Shown here in pieces: positions 1 to 5,718 of a DNA stretch of 10,546 nt. The translations under genes were made by a program, and so were the position numbers. How positions within the stretch are numbered: the stretch's first letter is position 1; each line of letters starts with the position of its first letter. The stretch spans positions 1 through 10,546 of the forward strand of contig CAZTNG010000077.1 of NCBI GenBank assembly GCA_964615195.1, written 5' to 3'. The stretch is from HGM20899 sp964615195 (GTDB lineage: Bacteria > Pseudomonadota > Gammaproteobacteria > Enterobacterales > Succinivibrionaceae). The notes beneath the pieces are model-generated. The model was not told where the DNA came from, ran no database searches, and worked only from the letters and a program-made list of their open reading frames with translations.

Positions 1-17
1 TAAACTATTCATATTTA

Positions 18-51
18 TTTATGTTTTGTGAAATCTATTTTAAAACATAAA
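18..51. repeat. 10-bp inverted repeat with 14-nt loop
   Basis: TTTATGTTTT at 18-27 is the exact reverse complement of AAAACATAAA at 42-51. The stem is AT-only apart from one G-C pair, and no T-run follows it on either strand, so it is a poor intrinsic terminator. It could be the end signal of a gene left of the window or simply AT-rich structure. Confidence 0.35.
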
Positions 52-88
52 ATTAAAGTAAATCATTTAAATAACATTATTCTCTATA

Positions 89-102
89 TTTACAACTGTA
101 AA
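89..102. promoter_or_regulatory. Operator-like palindrome TTTACA-AC-TGTAAA
   Basis: Two perfect 6-bp arms (89-94 and 97-102) are separated by two bases. Nearly the same palindrome, with a one-base spacer, recurs at 305-317 beside the galM ribosome binding site. The pair flanks the whole region that holds the TATAAT boxes. The regulator is unknown. Confidence 0.35.
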
Positions 103-132
103 GTCACCATAAATATTATAAAACCATACAGT

Positions 133-158
133 ATGTAACATAATATTATAAATTACAC
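133..158. promoter_or_regulatory. Spaced half-sites ATGTAA-N14-TTACAC
   Basis: The half-sites ATGTAA (133-138) and TTACAC (153-158) are inverted and separated by 14 bases. That is ten bases, about one helical turn, more than in the 16-bp site at 282-297. The 12-mer at 148-159 is identical to 4718-4729 in the control region of the HAD-ABC operon. Binding is inferred from repetition only. Confidence 0.3.
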
Positions 159-168
159 ACGTTTCATT

Positions 169-196
169 TTGTTTCATAATTCATTGTTTGTATAAT
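169..196 (+). promoter_or_regulatory. Candidate galM promoter
   Basis: TTGTTT (169-174) and a perfect TATAAT (191-196) are 16 bases apart. The -35 matches the sigma-70 consensus at only three positions. A second TATAAT at 233-238 has no recognisable -35. Transcription from either would give a long leader that includes the inverted repeats at 282-317. Confidence 0.35.
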
Positions 197-281
197 TTAA
201 TAATAGCTACTAATTTTTATCAAAATTTTAGTTATAATTGATTAAAAACTTATAAACAAAACATTTGATAAACTAAATTAC

Positions 282-297
282 GTGTAATTAGTTACAT
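282..297. promoter_or_regulatory. 16-bp operator-like inverted repeat upstream of galM
   Basis: GTGTAA (282-287) and TTACAT (292-297) are inverted half-sites with a 4-base spacer, matching at five of six positions. The half-sites resemble those of the E. coli GalR/GalS operator (GTGTAA-N4-TTACAC), but the central CG typical of LacI-family operators is replaced by TTAG. The site lies 30 bases before the galM start. A copy with 14 of 16 identical bases lies at 4713-4728 on the other strand. Confidence 0.45.
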
Positions 298-304
298 TTT
301 TAAA

Positions 305-317
305 TTTACACTGTAAA
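305..317. promoter_or_regulatory. Palindrome TTTACA-C-TGTAAA overlapping the galM RBS
   Basis: The perfect 6-bp arms (305-310 and 312-317) surround one central base. The right arm runs into the AAAGGA ribosome binding site at 315-320. A protein bound here would cover the site where galM translation starts on the DNA, and with the 282-297 site it forms a compact two-site cluster. It mirrors the palindrome at 89-102. Confidence 0.35.
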
Positions 318-327
318 GGATTTTTTA

Positions 328-1368
328 ATGAATACTGTGGATTCCTATTCTAAAGCACCTAAAATTTTTGAACTAAAAAATGCATGTGGAACAACTATAC
401 GCATAATGGATTGGGGAGCATCAATACTTGATGTCATAGTAACACTCAGCAAAACAGGAGAACAACGTAATTTAGTATTAGGAACATCTCCCGAATACTA
501 TGGAAATCAACATGTTTACCTAGGTGCAACTATAGGACGTGTTGCAAATAGAACCAATAAAGGTTCTTTCAAAATAGGATGTAACCAATATCAAATTACA
601 ATGCGCCAAGGTGATAAACACGGACTGCATGGTGGTTTTGTAGGATTTGATAAGAAAAGATTTACTGCTAAAAAATATAGCAAACAAGATTTAATTCTTT
701 CAACAATATCTCCAGATGGAGACCAAGGATTCCCAGGAGAATTAATATTAGATGTACACTACACTCTAACAGATAACAACGAATTGATAATCAATTATCA
801 TGCAACAGCTAGTGCACTAACACCAATAAATATAACAAATCATTCCTATTGGAATTTAGATAATAATCAAATTCCAGAAAAAACTACAATTAAAAATCAT
901 AAACTAACAATATTCACAGATACATATTTACCACTTAATAACGAAGGAATTCCATTAGGAGAATTTGCAAAAGTTAATGATTCAATAATGGATTTTCGCA
1001 ATCCAAAAATGTTAAATGAAGTTACATGTGTACCAACAATTCTAGTACCAACAAAAGGTTTAGATCACCCTTATGTTTTTAATAACACACCAAAAGATTG
1101 CAAAATTAAGCTGGAGAGTTCTGATTCTAATGTAAGCATGGAAATGTATACTGATTATCCAGCATCACATGTTTATACTTCAAATTATTTTGATGGAACG
1201 CCATCCAGAATACCTAATAATTATTATAAAGACTACTCGTCTATTGCCATAGAACCAGAATTTTATCCAAATGCTATTAATACTCCTGCATTTCAAGATA
1301 AATGCCCTCTTTGTGGTCCAAATAGTGAGTTTAATAGATTTATTTGTTTTAAATTTATCACTAAATAA
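328..1368 (+). CDS. galM: Aldose 1-epimerase (galactose mutarotase)
   Basis: This cytoplasmic enzyme interconverts the alpha and beta anomers of aldohexoses, chiefly galactose, and so feeds the Leloir pathway. The 346-residue length is typical of the family. Visible motifs are LHGG (100-103), the catalytic NHSYWNL block with His172, the sugar-binding GLDHPYV with Asp246, and the catalytic base Glu309 in IEPEFYPNAIN. The start is supported by AAAGGA 7 bases upstream. No galK, galT or galE neighbour is present, so the gene stands alone. The C-terminus is unusual: residues 326-329 read CPLC, where relatives usually have a proline-leucine turn without cysteines. The upstream region is rich in operator-like repeats, one with GalR-like half-sites, which would suit galactose control. 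That regulation is an inference. Confidence 0.93.
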   Translation: MNTVDSYSKAPKIFELKNACGTTIRIMDWGASILDVIVTLSKTGEQRNLVLGTSPEYYGNQHVYLGATIGRVANRTNKGSFKIGCNQYQITMRQGDKHGLHGGFVGFDKKRFTAKKYSKQDLILSTISPDGDQGFPGELILDVHYTLTDNNELIINYHATASALTPINITNHSYWNLDNNQIPEKTTIKNHKLTIFTDTYLPLNNEGIPLGEFAKVNDSIMDFRNPKMLNEVTCVPTILVPTKGLDHPYVFNNTPKDCKIKLESSDSNVSMEMYTDYPASHVYTSNYFDGTPSRIPNNYYKDYSSIAIEPEFYPNAINTPAFQDKCPLCGPNSEFNRFICFKFITK

Positions 1369-1419
1369 AACATAGATCGTGTGTTGTGATTTATGACACC
1401 TTTTAATTAAGTTTATAAG

Positions 1420-1448
1420 TTGCACCACATGAATTGATTTTCTATAAT
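1420..1448 (+). promoter_or_regulatory. Candidate promoter of the PilZ gene
   Basis: TTGCAC (1420-1425), a 17-base spacer and a perfect TATAAT (1443-1448) lie 31 bases before the PilZ start codon. The -35 keeps only the TTG of the consensus. Its position suggests that the PilZ gene is transcribed separately from galM. Confidence 0.45.
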
Positions 1449-1479
1449 CACAAATGAAAATCTAACTAGAGGTTTAAAG

Positions 1480-1764
1480 ATGGAAAGCAATAGAGAACGT
1501 CGTACCTTCATTAGAGTAGATCTACCAGTTGAATGCATAATAACTACGCAAAGTGGGAAAATTACAGCAGAGTGTTTAAATATAAGTGCTACTGGAATGT
1601 CGATTTATCTAAAAACAGGTACCTTGAATATAGGGGATAACATTCAAGTAAAATTAGAAGATCCAGGAGAAGATCTGCCAATGCTAGACGCGAAAGCAAA
1701 GGTTGTACGCGTTATAGATGCAAAAACAAATAAATATGGAATTCAATTTTTGAGCAATTCTTAA
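1480..1764 (+). CDS. Single-domain PilZ protein
   Basis: This 94-residue protein is essentially one PilZ domain, the cyclic-di-GMP-binding beta-barrel that transmits second-messenger level to motility, adhesion or polysaccharide machinery. The two binding motifs are present: R8-x-x-x-R12 near the N-terminus and N34-I-S-A-T-G39, matching [D/N]xSxxG. Ligand binding is therefore likely. The C-terminal strand ends in a YGIQFL segment typical of the fold. There is no signal peptide, membrane segment or output domain, so it probably acts through protein contacts. AGAGG at 1468-1472 supports the start. The neighbours do not reveal its target, and no diguanylate cyclase or flagellar gene is in view. 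Confidence 0.88.
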   Translation: MESNRERRTFIRVDLPVECIITTQSGKITAECLNISATGMSIYLKTGTLNIGDNIQVKLEDPGEDLPMLDAKAKVVRVIDAKTNKYGIQFLSNS

Positions 1765-1792
1765 ATTAAAAATTCATTATTATTTCAATCTG

Positions 1793-1822
1793 AATTCATG
1801 TAACACGGACGTAACATGAATT
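1793..1822. terminator. 9-bp inverted repeat between convergent genes
   Basis: AATTCATGT (1793-1801) pairs perfectly with ACATGAATT (1814-1822) across a 12-base loop, 28 bases after the PilZ stop. The stem is AT-rich and the downstream tract is only TATAATTTT, so any terminator activity would be weak. Two further small inverted repeats follow: TTGGT/ACCAA at 1845-1864 and AAATATGT/ACATATTT at 1863-1888. They fill the gap before the convergent ABC gene. Confidence 0.35.
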
Positions 1823-1968
1823 TATAATTTTAGTAAAAGCCTAATTGGTATAAGCTATAACCAAATATGTTTATCCTTATACATATTTAAACAACATATA
1901 CTATTCAACTAAAAACTCCCCAAATATTTTCAATCAATTTAGAGAGTCTTAATTAAAATAACAAATAC

Positions 1969-3744
1969 TTAACTTAATCTATAAGAACCTTTATCTATAG
2001 CAAAATAACGATTGTGATATGCCTTTAATGTGTTTCTATGTCCAATACTTATCACAATGCAATCAGGTAATTTCTCAATAAGCATTTTATACAGCATATT
2101 TTCATTATCTTCATCTAAGGCACTAGTTACCTCATCTAAAAACACTAATGATGGTTTAATCAATAAAGCTCTCAAAAAAGCAATACGTTGTTGTTCCCCT
2201 AAGGACAACATATGACTCCATTGATCAATAACATCAAGCTTTTGTGTCAAATGCTTTAAACCAACATCTTCTAACAATTTGCATATCTCTTGGTCTGAAC
2301 ATTCAGGTTTACGAGGATAAAAAATTGCATCTCTTAATGTTCCCAAAGGCATATAAGGTTTTTGACTTAAAAACAAAGGTAATTTATCCTTTGGTAAAAT
2401 TATTTCCCCTTGAGCAAATGGCCAAATACCAGCTATTGTACGCAAAAGCGTAGATTTACCACAACCGCTGTGACCTTGGATCAATAAACGATCACCTTTA
2501 CTTAATGAAAGATTTATATGTTCAATTAAAACTGTTTTATCAGGCTTTGAAACAGTAAGATTATTAAGAACTACATCTATACTCTTTTCTACTATATTTG
2601 GTTTAGGAAGTAACGTAGTTTTCTTTAAGCTATTTTCAAATAACGATAAACGATCAATAACAGCTTTCCATTCTGCTAGACTTTTAAAATTGGATATTAA
2701 TGTTGATAAAGAATCTTGAACCCTTCCAAAGGCAGAGCTTATTTGCATCAAATCACCAATAGTCAAAATTTTTGCAAAATACATTGGTGCCGCAATTAAA
2801 TAAGGGAAAATAACAGCTGCTTGAGCATAACCCAATGTAAAAAAACCTAAAGATTTAACCTTTGAAATTAAATTCTTATAATTACGAACTACATCCATAA
2901 ACAAACTACCAAAACGGCGTTTTTCTTCTAGTTCTCCTTTATATATAGCAACTGATTCCGCATTTTCACGTAAACGTATCAACGAGAAACGGAAATCTGC
3001 TTCATATCGCTGTTGTCTAAAATTTAACAATACTAAAGGCTTACCCATAACAAATGTAATAATAGTACCTAATAATGCGTAGATTAACGCTAAATAAAAT
3101 AAGTACCCATCTGGTAAGGTAATTGAATGACCAAATATAGGCATTTCAACTGAATGTGACAAACCCCAAAGAATAATAGAAAAAGTAACAAGCATTGCTA
3201 AATCAGTAACAATACTAATAATAATACTTATAGTTAATGATACAAATTTATCTAAATCTTCCGCAATACGTTGGTCTGGATTATCAGTTTGCTGATCAGT
3301 TAACTGAACACTATAAAAAGCCCCATTGATTAAATATCTATCTAAATAATGCTCTGTTAACCATTTACGCCATCTAATAATAAGCGCAGATATAGCATAA
3401 GATTTATACACAACAGTGCATACATGAACTGTTGCTAAAAAAGCAAATAAACATAAACCTGCAATAAATCCATCTAAATTATAACCCTGAACATTATCCC
3501 AAAATTCTTTGTACCAATCATTGAATTGTTTAGCTAAATAGATTGTCATTACAGTAAAAAATGCGATAAATGAAAGCAACACCCAACCAAAAAGGCTATC
3601 TCTAGACTTCCAATAAGGCACAGCTATGCAGAAAAAAGATTTAATAGTTTTTATTAATGGTTGGCTTTCATGAACAGTTGGATTACTACCATCATGACGT
3701 CTTACGCCAAAAACATTTAAAATATTTTTTTTCTCTTTACTCAT
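1969..3744 (-). CDS. SbmA/YddA-like ABC half-transporter (membrane + ATPase fusion)
   Basis: The 591-residue protein joins an N-terminal membrane domain of the ABC_membrane_2 (SbmA/BacA/YddA) type to a C-terminal ATPase. Hydrophobic spans lie near residues 52-72, 93-123, 168-194, 212-233 and 303-323. The family motif NPDQRIAED starts at 155. ATPase motifs are intact: Walker A GHSGCGKST (424-432), Q-loop Gln461 in FLSQKPYMPLGTLRD, signature LSLGEQQR (513-520), Walker B LVFLDE (533-538) and H-loop His569. It should work as a homodimer in the inner membrane. Relatives take up peptides, bleomycin or vitamin B12, and the E. coli YddA substrate is unknown, so I do not assign one here. Its start overlaps the HAD stop by four bases, which indicates translational coupling. 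Confidence 0.9.
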   Translation of the reverse strand: MSKEKKNILNVFGVRRHDGSNPTVHESQPLIKTIKSFFCIAVPYWKSRDSLFGWVLLSFIAFFTVMTIYLAKQFNDWYKEFWDNVQGYNLDGFIAGLCLFAFLATVHVCTVVYKSYAISALIIRWRKWLTEHYLDRYLINGAFYSVQLTDQQTDNPDQRIAEDLDKFVSLTISIIISIVTDLAMLVTFSIILWGLSHSVEMPIFGHSITLPDGYLFYLALIYALLGTIITFVMGKPLVLLNFRQQRYEADFRFSLIRLRENAESVAIYKGELEEKRRFGSLFMDVVRNYKNLISKVKSLGFFTLGYAQAAVIFPYLIAAPMYFAKILTIGDLMQISSAFGRVQDSLSTLISNFKSLAEWKAVIDRLSLFENSLKKTTLLPKPNIVEKSIDVVLNNLTVSKPDKTVLIEHINLSLSKGDRLLIQGHSGCGKSTLLRTIAGIWPFAQGEIILPKDKLPLFLSQKPYMPLGTLRDAIFYPRKPECSDQEICKLLEDVGLKHLTQKLDVIDQWSHMLSLGEQQRIAFLRALLIKPSLVFLDEVTSALDEDNENMLYKMLIEKLPDCIVISIGHRNTLKAYHNRYFAIDKGSYRLS

Positions 3745-4574
3745 ATTTGTTGATTTGCCTCTATATTTTTTTGTTGATGCAATATATTTTCAATAACTAT
3801 AGCAACACCATCATCATCATTAGTTTTTGTTATTATATTTGCTTTTAATTTTAAATCATCAATTGCGTTACCCATAGCCACGCCTAAACCTGCTACTTCA
3901 AGCATATGTTCATCATTTTGCGCATCGCCAAAAGCAACAGTTTGTTCTAATGGTAAATTAATTACTTTACACAGTTCTTCTAGCGCAAAGCCCTTTGATG
4001 ATTTTTTATTTAAAAATTCTAAAAAACAAAACATACTTCGTACAACTGTATATTTTTCTCTTAATTCATTTATGTTTTTTTCAACATAATCTAACTGCTC
4101 CTTTGTACCACAAAACATAAACTTATAAAATTGTTCTTCATCTTCTGTTTCATTAAAATCAGTAAAATGCTGTTCAATTTCATTATACGTACGTTCTATG
4201 TCAGTCCAAGGATTTTCAGTCTCTACTAGTAAACCTCGTGTTGCAGAAAAAGCATGAGATAAAATCCCAAAATCATGACTAATTTTGGCCAAATGTCTTA
4301 CGTCAGCACCTGAAAGGCTATTGCAAACTTTAACTTTTAGTGGATTTAATTCATATACAACTGCACCATTAAAGCAAATTAAATATTGATTTGGCTCTAC
4401 AATATTTAAACTTTGAGCATAACGCAACAAACCTTCAACCGGTCTACCAGAGGCAATAACTATTTTGCAGTTTTGTTTTTTGGCATCAGTGAGAACTTTT
4501 TTATTTTTTTCAGATATTTCTCGAGATGAATTTAATAAAGTTCCATCCATATCCATTGCAAACAACTTATACAT
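3741..4574 (-). CDS. Cof-type HAD-IIB family phosphatase
   Basis: This is a 277-residue cytoplasmic HAD phosphatase with a C2B cap, the class that dephosphorylates sugar phosphates and cofactors such as FMN, PLP or thiamine intermediates. Motif I is D8-M-D10-G-T-L-L (nucleophile and acid/base). Motif II is Ser42 in IASGR, motif III is Lys194 in the KSSKG segment, and motif IV is GDAQND (216-221), which holds the magnesium. All catalytic residues are present. The start is preceded by AGAGG (4586-4590) with an 11-base gap. It is the first gene of a two-gene operon with the ABC transporter, sharing an ATGA overlap. The coupling hints that the phosphatase acts on something the transporter moves, but sequence cannot name the substrate. 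Confidence 0.9.
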   Translation of the reverse strand: MYKLFAMDMDGTLLNSSREISEKNKKVLTDAKKQNCKIVIASGRPVEGLLRYAQSLNIVEPNQYLICFNGAVVYELNPLKVKVCNSLSGADVRHLAKISHDFGILSHAFSATRGLLVETENPWTDIERTYNEIEQHFTDFNETEDEEQFYKFMFCGTKEQLDYVEKNINELREKYTVVRSMFCFLEFLNKKSSKGFALEELCKVINLPLEQTVAFGDAQNDEHMLEVAGLGVAMGNAIDDLKLKANIITKTNDDDGVAIVIENILHQQKNIEANQQI

Positions 4575-4616
4575 AAAATTAGCAACCTCTTAAAATTAAT
4601 CATTAAATTAATTCAG

Positions 4617-4644
4617 ATTATAAAAGAAGTAAATTCATAGTCAA
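4617..4644 (-). promoter_or_regulatory. Promoter of the HAD-ABC operon
   Basis: On the minus strand, TTGACT (4639-4644) and a perfect TATAAT (4617-4622) are separated by 16 bases. Eleven of twelve positions match the sigma-70 consensus. It lies about 45 bases before the HAD start and is the strongest promoter-like sequence in the window. Confidence 0.65.
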
Positions 4645-4712
4645 AAATGGACACCACTTTTTTACAAATAAACACCATAAAACAAAAAAAATTCTGAAAA
4701 AAAGTAACTATA

Positions 4713-4728
4713 ATGTAATAAATTACAC
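4713..4728. promoter_or_regulatory. 16-bp operator-like inverted repeat, copy of the galM site
   Basis: ATGTAA (4713-4718) and TTACAC (4723-4728) are inverted with a 4-base spacer. Its reverse complement matches 282-297 at 14 of 16 positions, differing only in the spacer. It lies about 70 bases upstream of the HAD-ABC -35 box and just beyond the hup terminator, so it fits best as an upstream site for the HAD-ABC promoter. Further TTACA/TGTAA pentamers lie at 4662-4666 and 4739-4743. Confidence 0.45.
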
Positions 4729-4761
4729 ATAAAAAAATTGTAATAATTAACCTATTTATAT

Positions 4762-4788
4762 AAAAAAAGCCGGAATAAATCCAGCTTT
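4762..4788 (-). terminator. Intrinsic terminator of hup
   Basis: On the minus strand, AAAGCTGG (4781-4788) pairs with CCGGCTTT (4766-4773) across a 7-base loop, with one G-U pair in RNA. The U-tract continues to seven T (4762-4768). It lies 18 bases after the hup stop, where a rho-independent terminator is expected. Confidence 0.85.
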
Positions 4789-4805
4789 CTAATAAATCAT
4801 CAATA

Positions 4806-5081
4806 TTACTTATTAACAGCTTCTTTCAAAGTTTTACCTGGAGTAAAAGTTGGAATTCTAGATGCCTTTATTTCAATAGGATCTCCAGTACGTGGATTAC
4901 GTCCCGTACGTGGTGAACGATGACTAACCTTGAATGTGCCGAAACCAACAAGAGAAACAGATTCACCATCGATCAAAATACTTGATATAGCATCCAAAGT
5001 AGCTTCTAATGCATCGTGAGCCTGAGCTTTAGAAAAGCCAGTCTTTTCTGAAATAGAATCAACAAGCTGAGTCTTATTCAT
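4806..5081 (-). CDS. hupA: DNA-binding protein HU
   Basis: HU is a small nucleoid protein that bends and compacts DNA as a dimer. The 91-residue product shows the whole family pattern: helical MNKTQLVD N-terminus, the VGFGTFKV core (from residue 45) and the flexible arm GRNPRTG with the intercalating Pro63. The start is ATG at 5081. A TTG two codons upstream (5087) is also in frame, but it abuts the AAGGA at 5088-5092, whereas ATG lies an ideal 6 bases away and gives the standard N-terminus. FKVSHR resembles E. coli HupA (FKVNHR) more than HupB, and the proximity to purHD agrees with hupA, though a single-copy hup is possible. It reads divergently from purH and ends in a clear terminator. Confidence 0.95.
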   Translation of the reverse strand: MNKTQLVDSISEKTGFSKAQAHDALEATLDAISSILIDGESVSLVGFGTFKVSHRSPRTGRNPRTGDPIEIKASRIPTFTPGKTLKEAVNK

Positions 5082-5087
5082 ATACAA

Positions 5088-5092
5088 TCCTT
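5088..5092 (-). promoter_or_regulatory. Ribosome binding site that fixes the hup start
   Basis: The minus-strand AAGGA lies 6 bases before ATG at 5081 and directly against the TTG at 5087. The spacing selects ATG. Confidence 0.75.
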
Positions 5093-5106
5093 AAACTGGA
5101 AATTAA

Positions 5107-5135
5107 TTTATAGAGTAACACAAATATGGTTACAC
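5107..5135 (-). promoter_or_regulatory. Candidate hup promoter
   Basis: On the minus strand, GTGTAA (5130-5135) and TATAAA (5107-5112) are 17 bases apart, and the -10 box lies 25 bases before the start codon. The -35 matches the consensus at three positions and coincides with a TTACACAT element that also occurs at 4723-4730. It also sits in a GTAAC/GTTAC inverted pair (5115-5119 and 5129-5133). Confidence 0.35.
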
Positions 5136-5299
5136 ATTATTGTTAATAATTTTACTTGCCATAGCCAATCAAAAAATTCCTGATAAACAATACTACAGTA
5201 ACAATCTCAGTATCTATGCAAGTAAAAACGTCATCCCTAAAGTAGCTTAAAATCTAAATCTATAAGCAAAACCCCTTGAGCTTGATTAAATTACAAAAT

Positions 5300-5333
5300 A
5301 TGCAAAAAAAAAACAAACTTTTTTTGTGTGCAT
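5300..5333. repeat. Hairpin with A-tract/T-tract stem
   Basis: ATGCA (5300-5304) pairs with TGCAT (5329-5333), and seven A (5307-5313) pair with seven T (5319-5325). There is a small internal loop and a CAAAC tip. With ten A followed closely by seven T, the DNA should be intrinsically curved. It might be an upstream promoter element or a terminator of an unseen transcript; the role is unknown. Confidence 0.35.
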
Positions 5334-5480
5334 TGCATTAAAAGGCTACTAATAATACAGATTTGTAACAATGATCACGTTTTACCTTTTTTTATAAGTA
5401 AAACCTGTCAACAAAACAAAGGCTACAAATACCCTAAACTTAATTAGTATAATTTCACTAAAAAAATAATATATAATTTT

Positions 5481-5509
5481 TTAAAATTTATATTTTTTCA
5501 ATTTATAAT
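5481..5509 (+). promoter_or_regulatory. Candidate purHD promoter
   Basis: TTAAAA (5481-5486), a 17-base spacer and a perfect TATAAT (5504-5509) would start transcription near 5516 and leave a leader of about 200 bases before purH. The whole area is AT-rich, so chance matches are likely. Confidence 0.4.
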
Positions 5510-5650
5510 GTTAGGTATTTCAAAAAATATAGAAATTTTTGTCGTAATTCAGTACAATAATAGAAATATTTTTCCTTATTATCTACACACATGGATAATA
5601 AAGAATACTTATTTATACAGTCTACATTACTTATAAATAATTTACGGCTA

Positions 5651-5674
5651 GATAGTATCAATGCTGTTACTATC
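5651..5674 (+). repeat. Hairpin in the purH leader
   Basis: GATAGTA (5651-5657) pairs perfectly with TACTATC (5668-5674) around a 10-base loop, ending 29 bases before the purH ribosome binding site (GAGG at 5704-5707). No T-run follows, so it is not a standard attenuator terminator. Confidence 0.35.
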
Positions 5675-5718
5675 CAACGCATTCATTTAACTAAATCGTA
5701 TTTGAGGTTTAAAACCAA

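Larger units (their letters stand above)
1..327. other. AT-rich control region upstream of galM, no gene
   Basis: I see no coding sequence in this stretch on either strand. It is very AT-rich and holds several short inverted repeats built from TTTACA/TGTAAA and GTGTAA/TTACAY half-sites (89-102, 133-158, 282-297, 305-317), listed separately. It also has two perfect TATAAT boxes (191-196 and 233-238) and a 10-bp inverted repeat at 18-51. The density of TGTAA/TTACA pentamers (eight copies) is higher than base composition alone should give, so this reads as a regulatory region. The gene to the left is not in the window. Confidence 0.6.
5082..5718. other. Divergent hup/purH control region, no gene
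   Basis: This region of about 640 bases between the hup and purH starts holds no convincing gene. A 62-codon open frame starts at 5591 but has no ribosome binding site, matches no family I know and runs out of frame into purH. The half near hup carries the hup promoter and an A/T-tract hairpin (5300-5333). The half near purH is extremely AT-rich, with TATAAT boxes at 5448-5453, 5472-5477 and 5504-5509. A GTTTTAC/GTAAAAC inverted repeat lies at 5379-5404. I found no good PurR operator (ACGCAAACGTTTNCNT type) and no recognisable purine, PRPP or ZTP riboswitch. Confidence 0.55.

Noticed and set aside
97..102. TyrR box in the galM upstream region
   Set aside because: The TyrR consensus is TGTAAA-N6-TTTACA; here the halves are in the opposite orientation (TTTACA then TGTAAA) with a spacer of one or two bases.
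1381..1404. Possible galM terminator (GTGTT/GACAC then TTTT)
   Set aside because: The stem is only five pairs including a wobble, with a nine-base loop, which is too weak to call.
1180..1428. 82-codon minus-strand open frame over the galM end
   Set aside because: It overlaps the conserved GalM C-terminal region antisense, with no ribosome binding site or family resemblance.
5087..5087. TTG start for hup
   Set aside because: It abuts the ribosome binding site with no spacer and adds two residues absent from HU proteins; ATG at 5081 fits better.
5372..5387. Possible PurR operator upstream of purH
   Set aside because: The CACGTTTTACC segment resembles only the right half of the PurR consensus; the left half matches at about three of seven positions, and it is over 300 bases from purH.
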